Positions 1-6,773 of a stretch of DNA of 7,650 nt are shown here, piece by piece (position 1 is the first letter of the stretch; each line of letters opens with the position of its first letter). Source of the DNA: Bacteroidia bacterium (GTDB lineage Bacteria; Bacteroidota; Bacteroidia; JAESSM01; NORP286); assembly GCA_016764115.1 (NCBI GenBank), contig JAESSM010000008.1, forward strand, positions 1 through 7,650, written 5' to 3'. A program made the position numbers and the translations under genes. The notes under the pieces were generated by a model, which saw only the letters and a list, made by a program, of their open reading frames with translations, was not told where the DNA came from and ran no database searches.

Positions 1-1
1 T

Positions 2-691
2 AATAAAATTTATCTATTCCATACAGGAGATCAGGATACCGATATTATTACAACCGATGATTCAACATTCTCCTATGAAATAAGCTATCACAATACTTCA
101 GGAGATACTGTGTTCTCGATGGTTATTTTGGATACTTTGCCGGATTACTTAGACCCTGCTTCTGTATCTAAACCATTTTCGCCACATCACCCTGAATTTA
201 CTATCATAGAGCCTAACATACTATATTTTTCCTTTGAGGATATCGTATTACCTGATAGCTCAATGGATAAATTAGGCAGTTATGGTTTTATTCAATTCAA
301 TGTGAATATGAAACCGAACCTTGCACCAGGTACTCAAATAGATAACCATGCCACCATTATTTTTAATAACAAAGATCAATTAACAACCAATACGGTCAGT
401 GTAACCATTGAAGACACTGCTTCAACAACTGTTAATGAATTTGGTATGAAGAGTTTTAGCATTAGTATTTATCCAAATCCTGCCAAAGACCGGTTGAATA
501 TCAATATGAGTGAGTTGTCGCTTAACTCTAAATTTGTATTGTATAATGTAGCAGGAGAAGTGGTAGACTATCAAACAATAACTAACCGGGAATCCAGTAT
601 TGATGTTTCTAAATATCCACAAGGAATTTACTTTATTAATGTAAGTTCTAATGGGGAAAATTTAAGGAAGAAATTGGTCATTATAAGATAA
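2..691 (+). CDS. C-terminal part of a secreted protein with DUF7619-type domain and T9SS type A sorting domain (5' truncated)
   Basis: The frame is open from base 2 to the TAA at 689-691, giving 229 residues of a protein that begins outside the window. A GTG at 110 and an ATG at 119 lie inside a continuous domain and are not credible starts. Residues ~22-145 resemble the DUF7619 domain that often precedes the sorting signal in Bacteroidota adhesin-like proteins: a YEISYHNTSGDT strand, then VILDTLPDYLD, then NVNMKPNLAPGT, ending in NHATIIFNN and TTNTVSVTIE. Residues ~152-229 match a T9SS type A C-terminal sorting domain, with SISIYPNPAKDRLNI, then KYPQGIYFINV and a basic KKLVIIR end. By family knowledge, such proteins cross the outer membrane through the Por system, which removes this tail and either anchors the protein on the surface or releases it. 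The function of the missing N-terminal part cannot be told. The next gene is convergent, so this gene ends its transcription unit. Confidence 0.9.
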   Translation, partial: NKIYLFHTGDQDTDIITTDDSTFSYEISYHNTSGDTVFSMVILDTLPDYLDPASVSKPFSPHHPEFTIIEPNILYFSFEDIVLPDSSMDKLGSYGFIQFNVNMKPNLAPGTQIDNHATIIFNNKDQLTTNTVSVTIEDTASTTVNEFGMKSFSISIYPNPAKDRLNINMSELSLNSKFVLYNVAGEVVDYQTITNRESSIDVSKYPQGIYFINVSSNGENLRKKLVIIR

Positions 692-821
692 GCATTTCTT
701 CAGAAGAGTTAGAAATAGAAAAAGGGTTTAGTTATTGTTGCCTGAATTCTTTTTCATTTTTTGAAGATTAAAACGGGAAAAGGAAATACAACAAGGAAAA
801 TTGTTTTTATAGAATAGTTGG

Positions 822-1244
822 TTATCTAAAAGCCTTTAGTTTGTCAGCTAGCTTAGAGGTTATCCACTTTTGAGCTTCGGTTTCGGATTTAAATATCTCT
901 GCCACTACTTTCGATTCTCCTGCATATTTATTGGCAATAGCAATACAAATACTATTATCTGAATCGACCCAAAGTGCAAGAGCAATACAATTTACACTAT
1001 CAGCATTTCTTGCATAGTGTAAAATCGCTTCATCATCTTGCTTGGTAATTTTTCTTAGATCAATAATAGCACCATGTTTTTCACCCTTAACAATGTTTTC
1101 AATTACTTTGATATTCTCCTTTGCATCCTCCAGAGTTTCGTGCATACCAGCCTTCTTTTCAATTTTGATGATACCGGAATCTTCAAACCAAATTTTAGAT
1201 GAATTCGTTTCTATGAAATTATTATCTCCCTTGAATATCGACAT
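822..1244 (-). CDS. SEC14/STAS-like DUF7793-type small protein
   Basis: This is a 140-residue soluble protein with no signal peptide or membrane segment, so it is probably cytosolic. Residues ~11-30 (ETNSSKIWFEDSGIIKIE) form a beta hairpin. A TLEDAKENI helix follows, then a central GAIIDLRKIT strand (~58-67), a second strand at ~86-94, and a C-terminal SETEAQKWI helix. This order and the FxSExEAxxWI ending resemble the small Bacteroidota proteins called DUF7793 or STAS/SEC14-domain proteins, whose biochemical role is unknown to me. I chose the ATG at 1242-1244. The longer reading from 1334 adds 30 residues that lack the family pattern and would overlap the divergent gene at 1320. No Shine-Dalgarno sequence is visible. 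It is transcribed away from the large repeat gene and towards the T9SS cargo gene, 130 bases from that gene's stop. No terminator hairpin is obvious between them. Family assignment is from memory of the fold pattern. Confidence 0.8.
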   Translation of the reverse strand: MSIFKGDNNFIETNSSKIWFEDSGIIKIEKKAGMHETLEDAKENIKVIENIVKGEKHGAIIDLRKITKQDDEAILHYARNADSVNCIALALWVDSDNSICIAIANKYAGESKVVAEIFKSETEAQKWITSKLADKLKAFR

Positions 1245-1247
1245 TAC

Positions 1248-1278
1248 TTGCAAATTAATGTATTGTGGTAGTAATTTG
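1248..1278 (+). promoter_or_regulatory. Candidate Bacteroidota-type promoter for the TPR-MORN gene
   Basis: A TTG at 1248-1250 is followed after 21 bases by TAATTTG at 1272-1278. This resembles the Bacteroidota -33/-7 pattern (TTG, 17-23 bases, TAnnTTTG) but is one base short in the -7 box. It would place transcription start near 1285, about 35 bases before the ATG at 1320. It sits in the 75-base divergent spacer, which must also serve the minus-strand gene starting at 1244. I found no equally good match for that direction. AT-rich sequence yields such matches by chance, so this is weak evidence. Confidence 0.25.
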
Positions 1279-1319
1279 ATAAATATTCCTACATTCCCTA
1301 AGCAATTATTGTACAAAAT

Positions 1320-4300
1320 ATGAAAATCTTTCAAAAAATATTCCCGTTAGCCTTAATTTGTTTAGCATTCACTTTAGTTGGACAAGAAGTTAAACCGTTA
1401 ATAAATTCAGGAAAGTTGATATCAGAAGGGGTTGCACTACATGATGAAGGTAAATATGATGAGGCAATTGCATTGTATAACAAGATTTCCAGAAATGACA
1501 CGAATTATGCTTTGATGCTAACAGAATTGGCTATAACCCAATTAAAAAAAGAAGAGTATAATGCGGCAATTGAATTGTGTAAAAGGGGTATTGCATTAAA
1601 GTCAGGATTAGATAGGCAGTTCTACAATTCTCTTGGAACCGCTTATGACGATATGGACAGTGTTGATCAATCTATTGAAATCTATAAAAAAGGAATTGAG
1701 TTGTTTCCAAATCATTATTTATTGGAGTATAATATTGCATTGACATATGAGAAAAAAGGTGATATGGAAGAGTCTATAGAGCATTTAAAGAAAGCTTTGA
1801 AATTGAATTTCTTTCATGCATCCAGTCATTATTTATTGGGTTTACAATATGCCAGACAGGGACTCATAATTCCTTCTATGTTGACACTGGAAATGTTTTT
1901 AGTGTTAGAACCTGCTACTATGCGTTCTCAAAGTGCAATCGGAATTCTTGAATCTATTGCTAAGGGTAGCTTGGAGTCAGATTCTCCTATTGATAAAAGC
2001 AAAATAAAATACGACAAGTTCACTGAGCTGGAAATGATAATTAACTCGAAAATAGCGTTGGATAAAAATTACAAAACCAAAGTAAAACTTTATGATCCTT
2101 TAATAAAACAAGTCCAGGTACAATTTGAGAAATTAAAATTTGATGAAAAGGATAAGGGTTTTTGCATGCAATACTATGTGCCATTTTTTGTGAAGTTATA
2201 CAATGAAGGATATCTGGTGCCTTTTACCTATTACATGTTTGCATCAATTGGCCATGAAAAAGTTGATAAATGGATAAAAAAGAATTTATCAAAACTAAAA
2301 GAATTTGGAAGATGGGCCAATGGTGAATTGGATATGGCAGGGAAATCCAAATTGGTGGAAATTGATGGCAAGATGTTGGAATTACCTCACTGGCATTACA
2401 ATAGTAGGAATGTAAAGAAAATGGGTAACTACAAAGAGATCAATCCTGATAGTGTCATTTTAACAGGACCCTGGAGATATTACTTTTCTAATGGGATGAT
2501 TAACCTCAAATGTGAATTTAACGAGAATGGTAAACGCATTGGAGATTGGGCCTGGTATTATGAAGACGGTACCTTAAAAGAAATCATGAAATATGTTGAT
2601 GATAAAAGGGAAGGGTATAATAATTATTATTCTGCAAATGGGGTTTTAAATCAACGGACTAATTATGTAAATGATACCGTTCAGGGAAATATGGAAATAT
2701 ATTATATCACCGGACAGTTAAATAGTGTAGAGCCTTATATTGACGGAAAACTTCAAGGAGATGCTGTTTATAATTATTCAAATGGGTCTAAACAGTACGA
2801 TGTTACCTATACTGATGATACTTATAATGGTGAGATGATCGAATACTATCCAAAAGGAGCAAAAAGTGCTGTTATGGCTGTGAAAGAAAGTAAAAAAGAT
2901 GGGCCTAATGTTTCATTTTATGAAGATGGCACTAAAGAAGCAGAAGGTAATTATAAAGATGGGCAAAGAGTAGGTGAATGGAAATGGTATGGAAAAACAG
3001 GTAAACTGCAAAATATTGGAAATTTTGATGAAGATGGTATTAGAAATGGGGAGGCTAGAGAATATTATGACAATGAAAACCTGTCTTTCGAATGCAATTA
3101 TGTAAATGGGGAGGTTGAAGGAATTTATAAATCCTATGATGAGGATGGGAAGCTACATTTTAGCTATGAATACGCTGATGGAAATATAGTTAAATATGAG
3201 TTTTTTGATAAGGATGGAAATGTTACTTCATCAGGAGTTGAAAAGAAGAATAAATTGGTTTTGCAATTTAAAGATCCATACGGAGTTCCTAAAAGTGAAG
3301 GAAAATATATTGACGGACAAAGAGACGGTTTTTGGAGTTTCTATCATCCTAATGGACAATTGTCTTCATATGAAGGATATAAAAATGGCCAAAATGAGGG
3401 CCCCGTTATTTGGTATAAAAAGAATGGAAAACAATTCTCTGAACTAAATTACAAAAATGATCAACAGGATGGATACTATAGATCTTATTACAAAAACGGA
3501 ATACTTTACCAGGAAGGATGGTATAAGAATGGTGAATATGAGGGAGATTGGTATGTATATCAGCCAAACGGAAAATTGAAACGACATGTGTATTATTTAA
3601 ATGGAGTCCTTGATGGTTACCAAGAGTATTGCAGAATTGACGGCAGTAAACAATATGAAGCCTTGATGAAGTATGGGCTCAATTATGAATTTATTTATTT
3701 TGATACTACAGGTAATGAGATAGGCAGAGAAAAATTGAATCACGGTACCGGTAAAAGCGTGACACTTTACTTTAATAAAAAGACGTATCATAGGGGGGAT
3801 TATAAGAATGGACTTTCTGAAGGTAAATATTCTTGGTATTTCCCTAATGGTAAGGTTAGCTCTGAAGTAAATTATTACAATGATGAACGGGATGGCAAAT
3901 ATGTATCGTATCATGAAAATGGAAAGATTCGGTCGGAAGGCCAATACATAGATGGAGATAAAACTAGCATGTGGAAGTGGTATGATGATAAGGGCAAAGT
4001 TGAAACCGAAGGTAAATATGAGGATGGAGAACGGGCAGGTAAATGGATTTGGTACTATGATAATGGCAAACCATCATATATTGGACATTACAAAGAAGGC
4101 CTAAAACACGGTGAAATATTCCAATATCATGAAAGTGGAGCTCTCAGGATCAAGAGAAATTATCGAAACGGAGTTATGTTATCATATAGCTATAAGGATA
4201 AAGATCAAAACTTTGTAGCGACTATATACGTAAACAATGAAAGCGGTAAAATAACAGGATTTTATAGCAATGGCCATAAATCACTTGAGTATGAGTTAGT

Positions 4301-4607
4301 TAACGGGTTTTTAGAAGGTGCTTATTTAAAATATCATCCTAATGGGAAACTGTATAGTGAAAGAAAATTTGTAGCCGATGAACAAGAAGGAATCAGTAAG
4401 GAATATTATGAAAGTGGGGTTCTAAAAAGTGAGAAGAACTATTTTTATGATGATGAACATGGAATTTGTAAGTTTTACTCAAAAAGCGGCAAAATAAAAC
4501 GCGAAGAGGCGTATTACTTGGGGGAAAAGCATGGTGAATGGAAATATTATGATGATCAAGGAAATCAAATCAAAACAAAAACGTATCTATACGACAATCC
4601 TTTCTAG
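1320..4607 (+). CDS. Exported TPR protein with a ~30-unit MORN-variant repeat array
   Basis: The protein has 1095 residues. Residues 1-~22 form a signal peptide: KIFQK, a hydrophobic core, then a likely cut around LVG/Q. The Cys at 14 lacks a lipobox, so lipidation is unlikely. Residues ~34-199 hold about five TPR units (for example HDEGKYDEAIALYNKI and YEKKGDMEESIEHLKKALKL), expected to bind proteins. Residues ~200-380 form a helical, aromatic-rich linker that I do not recognise. Residues 383-1095 are about 30 tandem MORN-variant units of mostly 24 residues, of the form GxWxxYYxNGKLxxExxYxxGxxx. The ATG at 1320 is the only start that gives a signal peptide; it has no Shine-Dalgarno sequence. 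Location is probably periplasm or cell surface; no T9SS tail is present, as the protein ends within the last repeat unit. Automatic pipelines often call such proteins 'YwqK family antitoxin', which is not supported here. The stop lies inside the next gene, implying an operon. A scaffold or binding role is inferred. Confidence 0.93.
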   Translation: MKIFQKIFPLALICLAFTLVGQEVKPLINSGKLISEGVALHDEGKYDEAIALYNKISRNDTNYALMLTELAITQLKKEEYNAAIELCKRGIALKSGLDRQFYNSLGTAYDDMDSVDQSIEIYKKGIELFPNHYLLEYNIALTYEKKGDMEESIEHLKKALKLNFFHASSHYLLGLQYARQGLIIPSMLTLEMFLVLEPATMRSQSAIGILESIAKGSLESDSPIDKSKIKYDKFTELEMIINSKIALDKNYKTKVKLYDPLIKQVQVQFEKLKFDEKDKGFCMQYYVPFFVKLYNEGYLVPFTYYMFASIGHEKVDKWIKKNLSKLKEFGRWANGELDMAGKSKLVEIDGKMLELPHWHYNSRNVKKMGNYKEINPDSVILTGPWRYYFSNGMINLKCEFNENGKRIGDWAWYYEDGTLKEIMKYVDDKREGYNNYYSANGVLNQRTNYVNDTVQGNMEIYYITGQLNSVEPYIDGKLQGDAVYNYSNGSKQYDVTYTDDTYNGEMIEYYPKGAKSAVMAVKESKKDGPNVSFYEDGTKEAEGNYKDGQRVGEWKWYGKTGKLQNIGNFDEDGIRNGEAREYYDNENLSFECNYVNGEVEGIYKSYDEDGKLHFSYEYADGNIVKYEFFDKDGNVTSSGVEKKNKLVLQFKDPYGVPKSEGKYIDGQRDGFWSFYHPNGQLSSYEGYKNGQNEGPVIWYKKNGKQFSELNYKNDQQDGYYRSYYKNGILYQEGWYKNGEYEGDWYVYQPNGKLKRHVYYLNGVLDGYQEYCRIDGSKQYEALMKYGLNYEFIYFDTTGNEIGREKLNHGTGKSVTLYFNKKTYHRGDYKNGLSEGKYSWYFPNGKVSSEVNYYNDERDGKYVSYHENGKIRSEGQYIDGDKTSMWKWYDDKGKVETEGKYEDGERAGKWIWYYDNGKPSYIGHYKEGLKHGEIFQYHESGALRIKRNYRNGVMLSYSYKDKDQNFVATIYVNNESGKITGFYSNGHKSLEYELVNGFLEGAYLKYHPNGKLYSERKFVADEQEGISKEYYESGVLKSEKNYFYDDEHGICKFYSKSGKIKREEAYYLGEKHGEWKYYDDQGNQIKTKTYLYDNPF
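2466..4604 (+). repeat. Protein-level tandem array: ~30 MORN-variant units
   Basis: In the 1095-residue protein I can divide residues 383-1095 into 30 units, most exactly 24 residues long. Unit starts include G383, G408, G432, G456, G480, G504, G528, G552, G577, G601, G670, G694, G718, G742, G766, G835, G859, G907, G931, G1000, G1024, G1048 and G1072. The conserved positions are the first Gly, an aromatic pair at 5-7, Asn/Asp-Gly at 9-10, Tyr at 18 and often Gly at 21. Three stretches are degenerate: 625-669, 766-834 and 955-999. The units are well diverged at DNA level, so this is an old protein repeat and not a recent DNA expansion or a CRISPR array. Confidence 0.88.
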
Positions 4608-6555
4608 TTATCTATACCTTAAATGTAACAAAGTACTTTTTGGTATTTTCATTGGGATATTTACAATTTTTTGTACTTCAGGTTTTGCCCAATCTCCGGA
4701 GATCTTTAAACAGGTAAAATTACTTTATCCTGATGCCAATGCTGTTGTTTTGGAGGAAAAGGAAAACGTTAATATTGAAATTGAAAATGGTGAGCTGAAG
4801 ATCAACAGCCGCCATCATATTGACAAGATAATACTGAATGAGAAAGCCCAGGGTTATGCCAATGAGTACATTTATTATGATGATACTTTCAATGAAATTT
4901 CTGATATCCATGCAGTTCTCTTAACACCTAATGGAAAGAAGTATAAGAAACAGAAGGTTGATAATATTAAGACTACGGGTAAGGTAAGCAGCAGTATCTT
5001 TTTTCATGATAATAAAGTAAAACAGATCATATTTCCTAAGATCAATGAAGGTAGCCGGGCGATTGTTTCCTATAATGAAGAAACTAAAGATCCTCACTTT
5101 TTAGGTGCTTTTTATTTCAGCTCATACATGCCGTCTGTGAAGTCAGAATTTTCTATTAGTTTTCCCAAAAGTGTGAAGATAAAGTACAAGTTGTTGAATG
5201 ACGATGATGGTAAAATTGAGTTTAAAGAAGTCGAAGAAAAAAATATTAAAACCTACACCTGGAGGTCAAAAAATGTAGACAAGTATAACTGGGATTCCGA
5301 TGCAGTACCTATTAGTTATGTTGAGCCCCATGTAATCGTTTATATTGATGAATTTGAAACCGAAGGAGAAACTAAGAAAGTATTAAGCGATGCTAACCAG
5401 CTTTATAGTTGGTACCGGTCGTTGATAAGTAAAGTTAACTCGGAAGAAAATGAAGAGCTGAAAGCTATAGTTGATACACTTATAAATGAAGAAGATTCTC
5501 GGTATGATAAAATTAAGAAAGTATTTTATTGGGTTCAGACCAATATCAAGTATGTAGCTTTTGAAGATGGACTCTCAGGATTTATTCCACGTGATGCGTC
5601 AACGGTTTGTGCAAAACGATATGGTGACTGTAAGGATATGGCCAGCATAATCACGGAAATGTTAAAATATTGTGACATCAAGGCCAATTTTACATGGATA
5701 GGTACTAGAAAAATTCCATACACTTATACCGATATTCCAACTCCTATGGTAGACAACCATATGATCGCTTCGGTTAAAGTAGATGACAAATATTTATTCC
5801 TTGATGCAACCGGACAATATACTCCTCTTGGTTTTCCAACATCTTTCATTCAAGGAAAAGAGGCAATGATCGGACTCGATCCCGAGAATATGATTCTAGA
5901 AGCTGTTCCTGTTATAGAAAAGGAGAAAAATGCGTACACAGATTCTACCATTGTTGAAATTCAAAATGAAGCGTTGGTAGGTCGATCGTTTAGTAATTTT
6001 ACGGGATATAGTAAATTGGCCATGGTCCCTAATCTTTCAGATCAAACGTATGATAAGAACAAAGATTTTTTGAGTGAGATACTTGAAAAGGGTCACAACA
6101 AGTTTTCAATTGATACTGTGAGTATATCAGGAGTCAATGACAGGGATAAGAAATTGGGATTGAACTATGATTTTACAATTCCTGATTATGTAAAAAACTT
6201 AAATAATAATATTTACGTGAACCTGAATTTAGATCGGGTTTATTATAATGATTACATTCAAAAGGAACGTTTAGATCAAGACCTCATCATTAAATATAAA
6301 TTTATTGAAAAGCATAAGACCTGTTTAAAGATCCCAATTGGGTATCATTTAACAACTATACCTGAAAATGAAAATTTTTATCACAATGATTTTGGATTCT
6401 CCATTAAATATACCCATAATGATGACCAGATCATCTTAGACAAAACAATTTATATTGATGCCTTATTACTTGATAAGAAAGATTTTACAGAGTGGAATAA
6501 GATGATAGACCTCTTGAATAAATCTTATAATGAGGTTATAGTTCTAAAAAAGTAA
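4549..6555 (+). CDS. Exported DUF3857 / transglutaminase-like protein
   Basis: From the ATG at 4549 the protein has 668 residues. Residues ~29-47 form a hydrophobic signal core ending SGFAQ, after an unusually long basic n-region. Residues ~65-260 match DUF3857 (IIL-NEKAQGYANEYIYYDD, then VLLTPNGKKYKKQKV). Residues ~310-440 are a transglutaminase core with the catalytic triad visible: Cys361 in RYGDCKDMA, His404 in VDNHMIASV and Asp419 in LFLDATG. The C-terminal ~200 residues form a beta-rich tail of DUF3858 type ending FTEWNKMIDLLNKSYNEVIVL. The fold can do transglutamination, amide hydrolysis or proteolysis on proteins or peptides; the substrate is unknown. Location is periplasm or outside the membrane. 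Starts at 4531, 4549 or 4552 are possible. All lie inside the preceding gene, because no ATG, GTG or TTG occurs in frame between 4552 and the signal core. This implies co-transcription with the TPR-MORN gene. The palindrome downstream may end the transcript. Confidence 0.92.
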   Translation: MMIKEIKSKQKRIYTTILSSYLYLKCNKVLFGIFIGIFTIFCTSGFAQSPEIFKQVKLLYPDANAVVLEEKENVNIEIENGELKINSRHHIDKIILNEKAQGYANEYIYYDDTFNEISDIHAVLLTPNGKKYKKQKVDNIKTTGKVSSSIFFHDNKVKQIIFPKINEGSRAIVSYNEETKDPHFLGAFYFSSYMPSVKSEFSISFPKSVKIKYKLLNDDDGKIEFKEVEEKNIKTYTWRSKNVDKYNWDSDAVPISYVEPHVIVYIDEFETEGETKKVLSDANQLYSWYRSLISKVNSEENEELKAIVDTLINEEDSRYDKIKKVFYWVQTNIKYVAFEDGLSGFIPRDASTVCAKRYGDCKDMASIITEMLKYCDIKANFTWIGTRKIPYTYTDIPTPMVDNHMIASVKVDDKYLFLDATGQYTPLGFPTSFIQGKEAMIGLDPENMILEAVPVIEKEKNAYTDSTIVEIQNEALVGRSFSNFTGYSKLAMVPNLSDQTYDKNKDFLSEILEKGHNKFSIDTVSISGVNDRDKKLGLNYDFTIPDYVKNLNNNIYVNLNLDRVYYNDYIQKERLDQDLIIKYKFIEKHKTCLKIPIGYHLTTIPENENFYHNDFGFSIKYTHNDDQIILDKTIYIDALLLDKKDFTEWNKMIDLLNKSYNEVIVLKK

Positions 6556-6572
6556 TTACATCCCTTATTTAC

Positions 6573-6645
6573 GTCATTACGAGGTACGAAGTAATCCTTT
6601 ACATTGATTAACTGGAGGAGATTACTTCACTACGTTCGCAATGAC
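6573..6645. repeat. 73-bp imperfect palindrome of the dispersed intergenic repeat type (GTCATTGCGA...TCGCAATGAC family)
   Basis: The left arm starts GTCATTACGAGG (6573) and the right arm ends TTCGCAATGAC (6645). The outer arms pair over 10 positions with one mismatch (A6579 against C6639). An inner 9-bp perfect stem joins GAAGTAATC (6588-6596) to GATTACTTC (6620-6628), with three further pairs between (6584-6586 with 6631-6633). About 23 bases form the loop. Read on the minus strand, the right arm encodes CHCERSEVISS, a peptide often seen in spurious ORFs from dispersed repeats of this kind in many bacteria. I recall the common form as having GCAATC where this copy has GTAATC. It lies 17 bases after the transglutaminase stop. 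It is a non-autonomous MITE/REP-like element at most; no transposase is in the window. Confidence 0.75.
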
Positions 6646-6655
6646 ATGATTTTTT
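6573..6655 (+). terminator. Possible rho-independent terminator formed by the palindrome plus a T run
   Basis: The 73-bp hairpin is followed, after four bases, by six T residues (6650-6655). It stands just downstream of the last stop of the TPR-MORN/transglutaminase pair, so it could end that transcript. The stem is long, AT-containing and interrupted, and the T run is not directly adjacent, so termination is plausible rather than shown. Confidence 0.35.
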
Positions 6656-6719
6656 GCCATTGGTAGTTATAAAAATCTTGCCGGTCAATTTTTTGACAGG
6701 CTCAATATGATCACCCCTT

Positions 6720-6748
6720 TTGTAAATTCTCCCAAGCCGATAATTTTT
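6720..6748 (+). promoter_or_regulatory. Candidate Bacteroidota-type promoter for the second DUF3857 gene
   Basis: A TTG at 6720-6722 (within TTTTG) is followed after 18 bases by TAATTTTT at 6741-6748. This fits TTG-N17-23-TAnnTTTG with one mismatch in the last base. The start codon at 6774 would then have a leader of roughly 20 bases. A second box, TAATTTG (6751-6757), has no well-spaced TTG. If real, the second DUF3857 gene has its own promoter and is not simply the third gene of the upstream operon. Chance matches are common in DNA this AT-rich. Confidence 0.3.
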
Positions 6749-6773
6749 ACTAATTTGTGTTAAATTGATTTTT

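Noticed and set aside
692..821. Search for a terminator or small RNA between the convergent first two genes
   Set aside because: Only a 4-bp stem (TCTT/AAGA near 697-707) and loose T runs are present. Nothing is strong enough to call.
1042..1323. Plus-strand 93-residue frame opposite the SEC14/STAS-like gene
   Set aside because: It is antisense to a gene with a recognisable fold, and its composition looks like a shadow of that gene.
3597..3944. Minus-strand 115-residue hydrophobic frame inside the repeat gene
   Set aside because: The Ile/Phe-rich sequence is what the reverse strand of Tyr/Asn/Lys-rich repeat codons gives. It is a shadow.
2466..4604. CRISPR or DNA tandem-repeat reading of the periodic region
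   Set aside because: The period is in the protein. At DNA level the units are too diverged, and no constant repeat with variable spacers exists.
1320..4607. Toxin-antitoxin 'YwqK family antitoxin' reading of the MORN-variant protein
   Set aside because: The protein is exported and 1095 residues long, with TPR units and no adjacent toxin-like gene. The name comes from repeat similarity only.
6680..6701. Small hairpin with 9-bp stem (one mismatch) and TTTT loop
   Set aside because: It has no T run after it on the plus strand. On the minus strand a T-rich tail follows, but no minus-strand gene lies upstream to be terminated. It is probably chance.
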